Translations under genes and position numbers: made by a program
In this document: positions 10,629 through 19,699 of the stretch, piece by piece
Layout of the letters: each line of letters starts with the position of its first letter
How positions within the stretch are numbered: the first letter of the stretch is position 1
The notes under the pieces: generated by a model
What the model was told of the DNA's origin: nothing
The model's input: only the letters and a program-made list of their open reading frames with translations
Database searches by the model: none
NCBI GenBank assembly: GCA_002104905.1
Contig: MCFE01000198.1
Span: 62,001 to 126,000, forward strand
DNA length: 64,000 nucleotides
Source of the DNA: Basidiobolus meristosporus CBS 931.73
Lineage: Eukaryota > Basidiobolomycota > Basidiobolomycetes > Basidiobolales > Basidiobolaceae
Direction: 5' to 3'

Positions 10629-12989
10629 ATGGTTATGTACGTTAAGAAGCGTGATGGCAGACAGGAGCGGGTTGCTTTTGACAAGATCACCGCCCGAGTG
10701 AACAAACTGTGCTACGGACTAGACACCAACTACATCGACTCCGCCGCTGTGGCCCAGCGCGTTATTTCTGGCGTTTATGAGGGTGTTACAACTCAGGAGC
10801 TGGACAACCTTGCTGCCGAAACCGCCGCCTATATGACCACAAAGCACCCCGACTATGCTATTTTGGCCGCACGTATCGCCATATCAAACCTTCATAAGGA
10901 GACCAAGAAGCAGTTCTCCGCTGTCATGCATGACCTGTATCACTACGTCAATCCCAAAAACGAGAAGCCTTCTCCCAAAATCGCCAAAGAGACCTATGAG
11001 ATCATCATGAAGAATGCGGAGCGTCTGGACTCGGCCATCATCTACGACAGAGATTTCAACTTCAATTACTTCGGTTTCAAGACTCTTGAACGCTCTTACC
11101 TACTGAAACTGGACAACCAGGTCGCCGAGAGACCACAACACATGGTCATGAGAGTGGCCGTTGGGATCCACGGCGAGGATATCGATGCTGCCATCGAGAC
11201 ATACAACTACATGTCCGAGAAGTACTTCACTCATGCCTCGCCAACCCTGTTCAACGCCGGCACCCCAGTCCCCCAGATGAGCAGTTGCTTCCTGGTTTCC
11301 ATGAAGGAAGACTCGATCGATGGGATCTACGACACACTGAAGACCTGTGCCCTCATCTCCAAATCTGCCGGTGGCATTGGGCTGAACGTGCACAAGATCC
11401 GTGCCTCCGGATCCTACATTGCCGGCACCAACGGTACCTCCAACGGGCTGATCCCCATGCTTCGAGTATTCAACAACACCGCCAGATACGTCGACCAAGG
11501 TGGCAACAAGCGACCCGGCGCCTTTGCCATCTACCTCGAGCCATGGCACTATGACATCCTGGACTTCTTGGACTTGCGTAAGAACACCGGCAAGGAGGAA
11601 TCCAGAGCCCGTGATCTCTTCTACGCGTTGTGGATCTCCGACCTGTTCATGAAGCGTGTCGAGAAGGATGAGGACTGGAGCCTGTTCTGCCCCGCGGAGG
11701 CCCCTGGCCTCGAGGATTGCTGGGGTGAAGAGTTCGAGAAGCTGTACATTTCGTACGAACGCAAGGGGCTCGCCCGCAAGACCATCAAGGCCCAGAAGCT
11801 GTGGTACGCCATCCTGGATGCCCAGATCGAGACCGGCAACCCATTCATGCTCTACAAAGACTCGTGCAACCGCAAGTCGAACCAACAGAACCTCGGTACC
11901 ATCAAGTCCAGCAATCTCTGCTGCGAGATCGTGGAGTACTCCAGCCCCGAAGAGGTGGCTGTCTGCAATCTTGCCAGTTTGGCGCTCCCCACGTTCGTTA
12001 CTTCCAAGGACCACTACAACTTCGAGGAGCTCCACAAGGTCACCAAGATCCTTACCAAGAATCTCAACAAGGTGATCGATGTCAACTACTACCCGATCGA
12101 GGAGGCTCGCCGCTCCAACATGCGCCACCGACCGGTCGGTCTAGGCGTTCAGGGACTCGCCGATGCCTTCATCAAGATGCGCCTACCCTTCGAGTCCGCA
12201 GGTGCGATCGAGCTGAACAAGAAGATCTTCGAAACCATCTACCACGCTGCGTTGGAAGCATCCTGCGAGCTTGCTCAGCGCGATGGCCCCTACGAGACGT
12301 ATGAAGGATCTCCCGTTTCCCAGGGAATCTTGCAGTACGACATGTGGGGTGTCACCCCTACCGATCTGTGGGACTGGGACGAGCTGAAGGCGAAGATCGC
12401 CAAGCACGGCGTGCGCAACTCCCTCCTGGTAGCCCCCATGCCCACCGCATCCACCTCGCAGATCCTTGGCTTCAACGAGTGTTTCGAGCCCTACACATCG
12501 AACATCTACACCCGCAGAGTGTTGGCCGGCGAATTCCAGATCGTCAACCCATGGCTGCTTAAAGACCTAGTTGAGCTAGGTCTCTGGAACGACAGCCTGA
12601 AGAACCGAATCATCGCGGACAGCGGCTCCATTCAGAATATACCCTCGATTCCCAAGGAGCTCAAGGAGCTTTACAAGACCGTGTGGGAGATCAAGCAGAA
12701 GGTGATCGTCGATATGGCTGCCGACAGAGGGGCGTTCATTGACCAGTCCCAGTCACTCAACATCTTCATCGCCGAGCCCTCCTACCCCAAGCTCACCTCC
12801 ATGCACTTCTACGGTTGGAAGAAGGGCCTCAAGACTGGCATGTACTACTTGAGAACCCGGCCCGCCGCCGATGCCATCCAGTTCACCGTGGACCAGCTGG
12901 CGTTGAAGATGGAGGGGAATGCGATCGAGGACGCCAAGCTACAATGCTCTATCGACAACAAAGATGCGTGTATGATGTGTAGCGGATAG
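10629..12989 (+). CDS. RNR1: Ribonucleoside-diphosphate reductase large subunit (class Ia)
   Basis: Reduces ribonucleoside diphosphates to deoxy forms in the cytosol, in complex with the small subunit; rate-limiting for dNTP supply. 786 residues in one uninterrupted frame, within the usual eukaryotic range. The N-terminal ATP-cone ([21 protein letters not shown], residues about 7-27) is the allosteric activity site. [19 protein letters not shown] carries the first redox cysteine. [11 protein letters not shown], then [18 protein letters not shown] and the [18 protein letters not shown] loop follow. [10 protein letters not shown] and [13 protein letters not shown] carry the catalytic Asn, Cys and Glu. 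The C-terminus ends in DACMMCSG, the CxxC shuttle cysteines. The start at 10629 gives [10 protein letters not shown]; an ATG at 10635 would give the more usual MYVKKRDG, so the true start could be two codons later. An AATAAA at 13033 follows. Confidence 0.97.
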   Translation: MVMYVKKRDGRQERVAFDKITARVNKLCYGLDTNYIDSAAVAQRVISGVYEGVTTQELDNLAAETAAYMTTKHPDYAILAARIAISNLHKETKKQFSAVMHDLYHYVNPKNEKPSPKIAKETYEIIMKNAERLDSAIIYDRDFNFNYFGFKTLERSYLLKLDNQVAERPQHMVMRVAVGIHGEDIDAAIETYNYMSEKYFTHASPTLFNAGTPVPQMSSCFLVSMKEDSIDGIYDTLKTCALISKSAGGIGLNVHKIRASGSYIAGTNGTSNGLIPMLRVFNNTARYVDQGGNKRPGAFAIYLEPWHYDILDFLDLRKNTGKEESRARDLFYALWISDLFMKRVEKDEDWSLFCPAEAPGLEDCWGEEFEKLYISYERKGLARKTIKAQKLWYAILDAQIETGNPFMLYKDSCNRKSNQQNLGTIKSSNLCCEIVEYSSPEEVAVCNLASLALPTFVTSKDHYNFEELHKVTKILTKNLNKVIDVNYYPIEEARRSNMRHRPVGLGVQGLADAFIKMRLPFESAGAIELNKKIFETIYHAALEASCELAQRDGPYETYEGSPVSQGILQYDMWGVTPTDLWDWDELKAKIAKHGVRNSLLVAPMPTASTSQILGFNECFEPYTSNIYTRRVLAGEFQIVNPWLLKDLVELGLWNDSLKNRIIADSGSIQNIPSIPKELKELYKTVWEIKQKVIVDMAADRGAFIDQSQSLNIFIAEPSYPKLTSMHFYGWKKGLKTGMYYLRTRPAADAIQFTVDQLALKMEGNAIEDAKLQCSIDNKDACMMCSG

Positions 12990-13032
12990 ATATTTATTTC
13001 CATGTAATCAAGAGAATCAGGAGGAATGTACC

Positions 13033-13038
13033 AATAAA
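13033..13038 (+). terminator. AATAAA polyadenylation signal of the RNR gene
   Basis: AATAAA 44 bases after the stop codon. The facing zinc-transporter gene ends at 13126, and a TTTATT (AATAAA on minus) at 12994-12999 could serve it, so the two convergent transcripts probably overlap. Confidence 0.6.
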
Positions 13039-13125
13039 TTATCCCGAATTTTGTCATCAATGTCCGCGAAACCTCGATATTTTACTGAGAGGGTGCCAAT
13101 AGAATTTTGTCATGGATGCAGTCGG

Positions 13126-14438
13126 CTACATCTCCTCCAGGATGGTGATCCCAACCATCAGGCCAATGCCGACGAACATCGCGACAATCTGCCAGAAGGA
13201 CTCCAGGATCTTCTTGCCGACGGTGGTGGCCTCCGAGTCGTCCGAAAGGAGCTCGGGTATCACCCCCACGGTTGCGATGTAGATGAACCCACCCGCGGTG
13301 GCGGGGATGATCATCTCACTGGCGGTGACGATGGAGTCGCTTTCGCCACCTAGCACTCCCTTCAATATAGGAATCATATCTGGATTCCTGGTGGCCTCCT
13401 CGATGATCACTCCTACCACTGTGCCCATGAACGCGCCGATGGCGGTCACGAATTGCGCACCCAGCGCCCGGCTTCTGCTGAATCCGGACTGTATCAGAAT
13501 AGCGTAGTCGCCCACTTCGTGGGGAATCTCGTGGAAGAACACCGCGGCGAAGGTCGAGATCCCGATGGCAGGGGAGGTGTAGAACGATGCGGCGATGGCC
13601 AGTCCGTCGGTGAAGTTGTGGGTCATATCTGCAATCAAATTAAGGTAGGCTGATAGGTTGACCTTCTGGGAAGTGGCCTCTTGCGCCACGGGCTGTTCCT
13701 GCTCAGTGTCGGTTTTCTTGCGTTGTCGTAGTTGTGCGTCGGTCCCGACCTCGCTCACCGAGCTGCTCTTGCCTTCGATTTTTTCTTGAGGGCTGTGGGA
13801 GTGGGAGTGGAGTGGGAGTGGGAATGCCCATCTCCGCCACTGGCAATTCGCATAAATTTGTCCAACAGGAAGAAAAATAGGAAGCCCCCAAATATTCCCA
13901 AGCCGACGTACAGGTTACGCCATTTGAGCGTTTCCTCGTTGAGCTTGGTCACCTCGCCATGCTCGCCCAAAAACACCTGCGGAAGCAGGTGCAAGAAGAC
14001 ATCCCCCAACAAACCACCAACAGCGAAGCTCACGAGAATGTTCAGGCTACTTGGGCGTATGTTGGGCGGGACGAAAAACAAAATGAAGTTCGGAAACAGG
14101 GAGATGTAGGCGGTAGCCAAGAAGGAGGAGATCATCGGGCTCTCCGAGAACAGGAAGCTGAAGGTAGACTTCCCTTCGGTTCTCGTGCTCGCCTCATCCG
14201 GAGACTTGCGGTTCAGGCCAAAGAATTTATGAAAGGGGCAATCGGCTGGATCTCCGGCTGGGATGTCCCCGTGGTACTTCTTGGCCAGCTCCTCAGGACT
14301 TCCCTGAAATAAACTTTCCTCTGACGGACCTGGCTTAGCCCTGTGTCCGGCACATAATATGGCACCAAAGACTACTATCAAAAGTAGAAGGACCAAGAGT
14401 TTGCTTCTTCTGTTTTTCAAAGACCCACCAGATTGCAT
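13126..14438 (-). CDS. ZIP-family zinc transporter, ZIP7/KE4 (LIV-1) type, with apparent frameshift
   Basis: ZIP7/KE4 proteins release zinc from the ER or Golgi into the cytosol. The first part (14438 down to about 13790) starts MQSGGSLKNRRSK, then LLVLLLLIVVFGAILCA, a signal peptide or first helix. A Met at 14552 is in frame but gives an unlikely pre-sequence. It holds SFAVGGLLGDVFLHLLPQVF, GLGIFGGFLFFFLLDKF and a His-rich loop GDGHSHSHS. The second part, in another frame to 13126, holds NLIADMTHNFTDGLAIAASF and FFHEIPHEVGDYAILIQSGF. These are the zinc-binding helix 4 and 5 motifs HNxxDG and HExPHExGD. It continues with PATAGGFIYIATVGVIPELL. The parts join if one base is added to the A6 run at about 13779-13784. 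This lies in the variable loop, between LKKK and an IEGKSSSVSEVG stretch. A GTGAGC nearby looks like a splice donor, but the acceptor I tried gives the wrong phase. Total about 440 residues. Confidence 0.85.
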
Positions 14439-14686
14439 CTTCGCAGTTGGTCGGTACGCAAACAGGGGATGTGCGAATAAAATGCTTTCAGGAGTAGTGA
14501 GCGCTTGAGCGGTGTTAACGTACCGTGAATCCGAGAAATAGGCTGGTTTCAATTGGTAGATGATTTCAAATCAATTTGCAACAAAGCCAAACATTGGGAT
14601 TTAATGCGTGTTTATTATCGTACAGTATAGAGAAAAGAATCGAGGTCTAGCACAATATGCGACCCTCCACCTCTCGTTCACGCTGC

Positions 14687-16763
14687 CTAGAGCATGGCAA
14701 GGGTCTTCTTCGCTTCTTCCATTTTCTTCATTCGCTTCTCTACCTTCAGTTTGCCAGAGCTCTTTCCATGGAATTTGTGAGATTGAGCACGGAACGCCTC
14801 TTTCTGATTCGCGGGGTTGCCGAACTCATCAGAATATTCCAAATGGACGTCGGGCTTATAATTCTCGAAGCGTTTCCACTCGTCATCCACATCTCTACGG
14901 CGGTCTCGAGAGCGAGATCTGTCACGGGAATACCGATCTCTGGATCTTGAGGGTGAACGCTCACGACGAGAAGACGACCCACTACTCTGCGTTCTTTGCT
15001 CCGAAATCCATCTCTGTCTCTCTCTCTGAATCTTTTCACGCTCTTTCTGCTCCTCAGTCATACCCTCGTATATTCCCTTCTGTTGAAGTAGAGCCAATGT
15101 TGCTGCAAGACCGCTACTAACTAAAGGCTCCTCTTCAACAATAGCCACCGATTGCTCTTTCACCGCTGGGGTCTCTGCTGTGGAATCGACCGCGGCATCA
15201 ATCTCCATTGAATCGGCTTGAGGGGCTGATATAGGCTGTGGGCTGGCAGCTCTCTCCCGATGCTGCACCCCAGTAGGGTTTATGGGCAAAGTAGGGATGG
15301 ATCCCAAGTTCTTCACAAACTCTGAGGTGTCATCAATGATGAGGCCACCCTGTGAATCGTCAGCGACTGCTTCATTAGTCTCTAGCACAGCTTTGGCAAC
15401 CTCCTCGATGCTCCGCTTTTGCTTTTTCACTGCTAGTCTCCGGGCTCTCGCCAAAGCTTGCTGCAGATCTTCGTCATCAACGAAATTGGCCTCGTCTTGG
15501 TTGGTATATCTATTGGTTGTAGAAGTGGCCGGAGTATTCGAATCCAACTCCATATCGGCCTCTTGTTTGTTCTTTTCGTTGGAATCGTCCAAGAAGCCCA
15601 AGTCGGCCTTGCGTCTGGAGCTCTTCTTTTTCTTCTTCTTTGGCTTTTTGAATGTGACCTCAACCTCTTCAGCTGTGTAGTAATCCTGGATCTCATTCAT
15701 TTTCTCGAATGATAATGTAACAGCCTGTGACTTTAGCTTTGCCGCGACCTCTTCACGTTCACGCTCTCGATCCAATGAGGCTTCCCCCTTTGAATTCAGA
15801 ACAAAGAAATCCTTCTTTGGACCATCGATTTCTTCGTCATAGTGTGAAAGTATAGATCTCTTTTGACCAATGTCCCCTTGAAACTCTTCATCGTCATATC
15901 CAGTATAAATGGGTCGCTTCTTTTTGTTTTCTATGTTTTGACGTAATTTCTCCTGTTCCTCTAACTGGATATTTGACAACTCATCGCCATTTTCTTCCAG
16001 GATGTTACTATCCTTTAGAGTAAGAATCACTTCTCCGCTCTCAAAGTCACCAAGATTGTGCGCGACCTTCATTCCACTAAGGCTATCTAAAAGAAGAAAA
16101 CACCATAAATATATGCATTGAAGCAGACAGTAAACAATTCGATTGAGTTGTTTGGAACTATGCTCTACCTCCAGAGTATTTGACTTTTGCTGATTGCTCA
16201 AGCTCAGCATCCAGATTGTTCAACTCCTGCATTCGCTTCTTGGCCAACTCTTTCTCTCTCTGTCGTGACTTCTTTACCCAATCCAAAGTATCATCAACAT
16301 CCGCCTCATCTCCCAATCCTTGACCTGAAAGCTTTTCATTTAACTTTCTCCTACTTTTCGACCTATGGTTGTGTAAAAAAAGGGGATCCGTTAGAACTGT
16401 CTCTGGTCCAGTACTACAAAAATAAATATGCTTACTTTTCTATTCTCGCCTTGACCTCTTGAGTTGCACTTTTTGCCGCTTGCTCCTCTTGGTATTTGGT
16501 ATAATTCTCTTCAGCCGCCCGATCTTTCGTGGATCCTTTTCCAGGTTCCAGTGGTTTCAGACCTAGAGAGATACGTAGCTTACTTTAAGAATCGAAAGTT
16601 AATAAATCAATCCAGTATGCCGAGACTATGTAAATTAAAGAAACATTCGAAGCGTTCAGTCGAAATTTCAAGTGCAGGAATAGATCGGTTGAATTGACAG
16701 GCGAACTTACTTTGTTTCTTCAAAAGAGAGAGAGCTCTCGCCACCAGAACGATCTTCATCCAT
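14687..16763 (-). CDS. SART1: SART1/Snu66 U4/U6.U5 tri-snRNP-associated protein
   Basis: Nuclear splicing factor that bridges U4/U6 and U5 in the tri-snRNP and recruits it to the prespliceosome. Four exons, 16711-16763, 16436-16582, 16169-16362 and 14687-16086, with GTAAG-type donors, sum to 1794 nt, or 597 residues plus stop, exactly in phase. Diagnostic segments: LSFEETNKLRISLGLKPLEP near the N-terminus; DDTLDWVKKSRQREKELAKK; SGMKVAHNLGDFESGEVILT; KRSILSHYDEEIDGPKKDFF; TSEFVKNLGSIPTLP; LVSSGLAATLALLQQKGIYE; and KPDVHLEYSDEFGNPANQKE, then SHKFHGKSSGKLKVEKRMKK close to the end. An RS-like stretch (SRDRYSRDRSRSRDRRRD) lies at about residue 520. The human protein is longer (800 residues); the C-terminal tail after the RMKK block is short here, as in other fungi. 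Confidence 0.95.
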
Positions 16764-16980
16764 TTCTTCGGAGCAGCGTTAGTTCACAACAAAGAGTAGA
16801 TTTCCAGTGCCATTGTACAGTTGTATATATTTATGGAGAATATATCTGCAGGAAGTCTCATGATTGATTAAATTAACCCATCTTTGGGATGGGTGCGGGG
16901 AACAAAAAATTTTGATGATTCTAACTTTGAAAAGGTTAGAGGTGAGTGGGAATTTCCTGACTTCACTTTCGTATTTCTTA

Positions 16981-17258
16981 CTATAATGTTTGGTGCGTTC
17001 CGTAGTACTTTCGTCGCTCAAGGTGGTCTTCTTTGGTAAGTATAACGAAGAGCCGATCCAATTTGCACATAAAACTGATACTAAAGTGACCTTGTATAAA
17101 GGAAAGTACCTTTCCGTCTGAGTAAGACACGCAAAGCCAACGTCCGTAAGAGACTTAGAGCGGTTGATGATGTCATTCAAGCTGTTAGCAGCTCCGGCAT
17201 CGAATGCAAAGCTCTCGTAAGTAGCAGCTAATACCCGCGATACACTCGACAACACCAT
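16981..17258 (-). CDS. Small two-exon protein of unknown family (about 80 residues)
   Basis: Exon 1 (17110-17258) reads MVLSSVSRVLAATYESFAFD, then GAANSLNDIINRSKSLTDVG and FACLTQTE. It ends at a GTACTT donor. After a short intron ending at 17075 (CAG acceptor), exon 2 (16981-17074) gives KLDRLFVILTKEDHLERRKY, YGTHQTL, stop. Phases match. An acceptor 6 bases earlier is also in frame and would add two residues. The predicted protein is helix-prone with a charged C-terminal half. I do not recognise the family. Its start codon faces the mini-ORF at 17313, only 54 bp away. The unspliced frame continues to 16779, but that tail looks like intron and 3' sequence. Confidence 0.45.
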
Positions 17259-17312
17259 TCATAGGTATGCTCTATATAGGAAACTGCGCAAAAACTTCCA
17301 CGCTGCACAGAG

Positions 17313-17438
17313 ATGAGCAAATGGCAAAAATACACGGTATTCTCCAAGAAGTTCCCTGGTCACCGCAAGCCAGTTCACAAAGTGCAGAAATTCACCAAGA
17401 CTCCCATCCCTAGAGAATATCCTGAGGGCTTCTTATAA
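17313..17438 (+). CDS. 41-residue basic mini-protein
   Basis: ATG to TAA in one frame: begins MSKWQKYTVFSKKFPGHRKP, then VHKVQKFTKTPIPREYPEGF and a final Leu. It has about 11 Lys/Arg and many aromatic and Pro residues, a composition unlike random AT-rich sequence. An AATAAA at 17497 sits 59 bases after the stop, in favour of an expressed unit. Its start is 54 bp from the divergent small gene at 17258. Small mitochondrial or ribosomal accessory subunits can look like this, but I do not recognise it. Confidence 0.45.
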   Translation: MSKWQKYTVFSKKFPGHRKPVHKVQKFTKTPIPREYPEGFL

Positions 17439-17496
17439 GCTCAGGGACACATAGCGTTTCATGCATACATTCCATTCACCTCATCATTTTCTCTGA

Positions 17497-17502
17497 AATA
17501 AA
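17497..17502 (+). terminator. AATAAA polyadenylation-like signal
   Basis: Plus-strand AATAAA 59 bases after the stop of the 41-residue ORF and about 290 bases before the P1 gene. Confidence 0.4.
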
Positions 17503-17557
17503 CACCAGATTTCCATTACTTGACATATCACCGAGCATACACTCAAATTTACAACCG

Positions 17558-17590
17558 CATTCACATTCACATTCACATTCACACTCACAT
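17558..17590. repeat. Short CATTCA microsatellite
   Basis: Four to five tandem CATTCA units with a final CACTCA variant, in the spacer upstream of the P1 gene. Confidence 0.7.
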
Positions 17591-17790
17591 TTGCATTCTA
17601 TTCATATTCAAGTTCACGTTCATCACATCCATTCCGATAGCCAATAAATTCAGCGGCAAAAAGATTTTTTTTCTCAAAAATTCTCCTTTACCCAGGATAG
17701 TAAGTAGTGAATGTAACAAAAGAGGCCGAGCATTGCGACCACTTGTTCCTTCTCCTTTACATTTGTAGCCTTTGAGCCATCCAGATCGAA

Positions 17791-18167
17791 ATGTCTGCCG
17801 AACAAGCTATTGTCTACGCTGCTCTCATCCTTCAAGATGACGGTGTTGAGATCACCGTACGTATTGTTCATCCCCAGCCTCGATGATTTAGCCACTAACT
17901 CCGTTCATATAGGCTGATAAACTCACTGCCCTCACCAAGGCTGCCAACGTCGAAGTTGAACCCGTCTGGGCTTCCCTCTTCGCCAAGGCTTTGGCTGGCA
18001 AGGACCTCAAGGACTTGTTGATGAACGTTGGTTCTGCTGGTTCCGCCCCCGCCGCCGCTGCTGGTGGTGCCGCCGCCGGTGCCGCTGAGGCTGCCCCCGC
18101 TGCTGAAGAGAAGGAAGAGGCCAAGGAAGAGTCTGATGACGATATGGGCTTCGGTCTTTTCGATTAA
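17791..18167 (+). CDS. RPP1: 60S acidic ribosomal protein P1
   Basis: Component of the ribosomal stalk; P1/P2 dimers on P0 recruit elongation factors. Exon 1 is 17791-17856 ([20 protein letters not shown], then IT). The intron 17857-17912 has GTACGT and ATAG borders. Exon 2 is 17913-18167. Total is 107 residues, typical for P1. The second exon has [20 protein letters not shown] and [18 protein letters not shown]. Then come the Ala/Gly hinge, an acidic stretch, and the conserved C-terminal [12 protein letters not shown] that binds elongation factors. The first-exon sequence and the ADKL start of exon 2 fit P1 rather than P2. AATAAA follows at 18202. Confidence 0.97.
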
Positions 18168-18201
18168 GCGGATGTTATATCAAATACGTAAACCCGTCAT
18201 C

Positions 18202-18207
18202 AATAAA
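18202..18207 (+). terminator. AATAAA polyadenylation signal of RPP1
   Basis: AATAAA 35 bases after the P1 stop codon. Confidence 0.65.
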
Positions 18208-18671
18208 CAAGATATCGTAACACGTCTAATGGATGCTTGCGAAATGACTATGGATATGTTGCAACTGCCGTGTCTTGAATGTTTCGATTCTGTAGTTTAA
18301 TTTGCTGTGGTATTAGGTGTGTGGGATGCCAAGTGGAATGCTGGTCCTCTCTGAACCCTCAGAGTTGGCGTTTGCTCATTATCGTATTAAAAGGCTAAAT
18401 TTCGAAGCGAAGCACTTTATGTGTGCATCCGCCCTCAATTAGGTGTTTTAAACCATTACAGGATTAGTGGGAGTATTGAATGCCTTATGTAGTGATACAT
18501 TTTGCCTGATACCCACAATCTATCTGTTGACCGGCTAGAAGCTGGCAATACTTGGGCGTAATAACTGTATTTTCAATATAAATATGACTGCACTGCACTG
18601 CACTTATTACTCACCAACATGGTTGCTAATCCATACCACTTATAATGCTGTATTGTTATACATTTAATTTC
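18208..18671. other. Spacer between host genes and transposon nest, nothing recognised
   Basis: AT-rich sequence with no supported ORF, RNA or repeat. CG dinucleotides become rare in its right half, marking the passage into the transposon region. Confidence 0.5.
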
Positions 18672-18854
18672 TGTTGTAAAAATTTGTAATTGCACCTAAA
18701 TATTGACCAAACTTCATCACTTAGAGCAATACCTACAAATGTTAGAATATTTTCACATAAATATCTGGTACCCAGAGCATGAAAATTAGAAAAGTTGCCC
18801 AAACAGCCCCAAACTTGGCACACATGTTCTTGGGACCTTCCTAAACCTATTATA
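18672..18854 (+). repeat. Copia family-1 LTR fragment
   Basis: Begins TGTTGTAAAAATTTG and follows the first ~180 bp of the family-1 LTR up to the GGGACCTTCCTAA block, where the next LTR starts. It looks like a target LTR into which element A was inserted; its right half is not found in the window. Confidence 0.8.
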
Positions 18855-19186
18855 TGTTGTAATAATTTGTAATTCCACCTAAATATTCACCTAACTTAGT
18901 CACTTAGATCATTATCTTCAAATCCTAGAGAATACTGACCAAATTCCTTGCCAGGATTTACTTAGAATATTTACCCAGAACATGAAAGTTAGATAAGTTG
19001 TCCAAACAGCCCCAAAGTTTGCACACATGTTCTTGGGACCTTCCTAAGCCAGTTCTATGTGTTGGTTATGCCATGACCATGTAAAAATATAAATACTACT
19101 TTTACATTCAATATATTATCAAGTGAAAGCCACATAATCTACTTGTCCTCCCAATCACTTCCAATATCTCCAAGACTCTTACAATA
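18855..19186 (+). repeat. 5' LTR of copia element A (family 1)
   Basis: About 332 bp, begins TGTTGTAATAATTTG and ends CTCTTACAATA (CAACA in other copies). A TATAAATAC block about 100 bp before its end is the likely promoter, followed by AATATATTATC where other copies have AATAAATCATC. Confidence 0.85.
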
Positions 19187-19199
19187 GGTTATGAGCCCC
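19187..19199 (+). promoter_or_regulatory. Primer-binding site of copia A, complementary to initiator tRNA-Met anticodon arm
   Basis: GGTTATGAGCCCC directly after the LTR. Its reverse complement, GGGGCTCATAACC, has the CAT anticodon with flanks typical of initiator tRNA-Met. This fits copia-type priming by an internally cut tRNA half rather than its 3' end. The ATG inside is also the gag start codon. Confidence 0.75.
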
Positions 19200-19321
19200 A
19201 TGTTATTACTCTCTGCAATGTCTACTACTGCTATTACTGGAATTTTTCCCTCTGCTGAAAAGTTGGATGGATCTAACTGCCAAGTGTGGAAGGTGAAGAT
19301 GAAGATGCTGCTACAAGAAAG
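19191..19321 (+). pseudogene. Copia A gag, first part
   Basis: Starts MSPMLLLSAMSTTAITGIFP, then SAEKLDGSNCQVWKVKMKML, a UBN2/retrotransposon gag N-terminus. Element B enters after the LLQES codons; the frame resumes at 25276. Confidence 0.85.
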
Positions 19322-19670
19322 TGTTGTAAGAGTCTTAGAGATATTGGAAGTGATTGGGAGGACAAGTAGATTATGTGGCTTTCACTTGATAATATATTGA
19401 ATGTAAAGGCAGTATTTATATTTTTACATGGTTATGGCATAGCAAACACATAGAATAGATCAAGGATGATCCCAAGAACATGTGTGCAGAGTTTGGGGCT
19501 GTTTGGACAACTTTGAGAATTTTCATGTTCTGGGTACCTGGTATTTTGGTGAAAGTATTCTAAGTAAATCCCAACAAGGAATTTGGTCAGTATTCTCTAG
19601 GATTTGAAGGTAATGATCTAAGTGACTAAGTTAGGTGAATATTTTGGTGGAATTACAAATTCTTACAGCA
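19322..19670 (-). repeat. 3' LTR of copia B
   Basis: 349 bp. In plus orientation it begins TGTTGTAAGAGTC and ends TTACAGCA, followed by the complement of the polypurine tract (CTCCCACTCAG). Confidence 0.88.
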
Positions 19671-19699
19671 CTCCCACTCAGCTAAATGTTCATACTGAC

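Noticed and set aside
11100-12128. Minus-strand ORF of 342 codons inside the RNR gene
   Set aside because: Antisense shadow of the GC-rich RNR1 coding frame, with no independent motif.
13698-13757. Short intron to explain the ZIP7 frame change (GTGAGC donor with a CAG acceptor about 60 nt on)
   Set aside because: The phase does not match after splicing. A single missing base in the A6 run explains both halves better.
16779-16980. Extension of the small minus-strand ORF to 159 residues
   Set aside because: The tail crosses a good splice donor and becomes AT-rich and unstructured. The two-exon model ends at 16981.
17558-17590. CATTCA tandem units as a CRISPR-like or regulatory array
   Set aside because: A simple microsatellite with no spacers. 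No CRISPR array is present in the window.
1-18300. tRNA or rRNA genes in the host intergenic regions
   Set aside because: I looked for GTTCRANYC-type and cloverleaf patterns by eye and found none that I could support.
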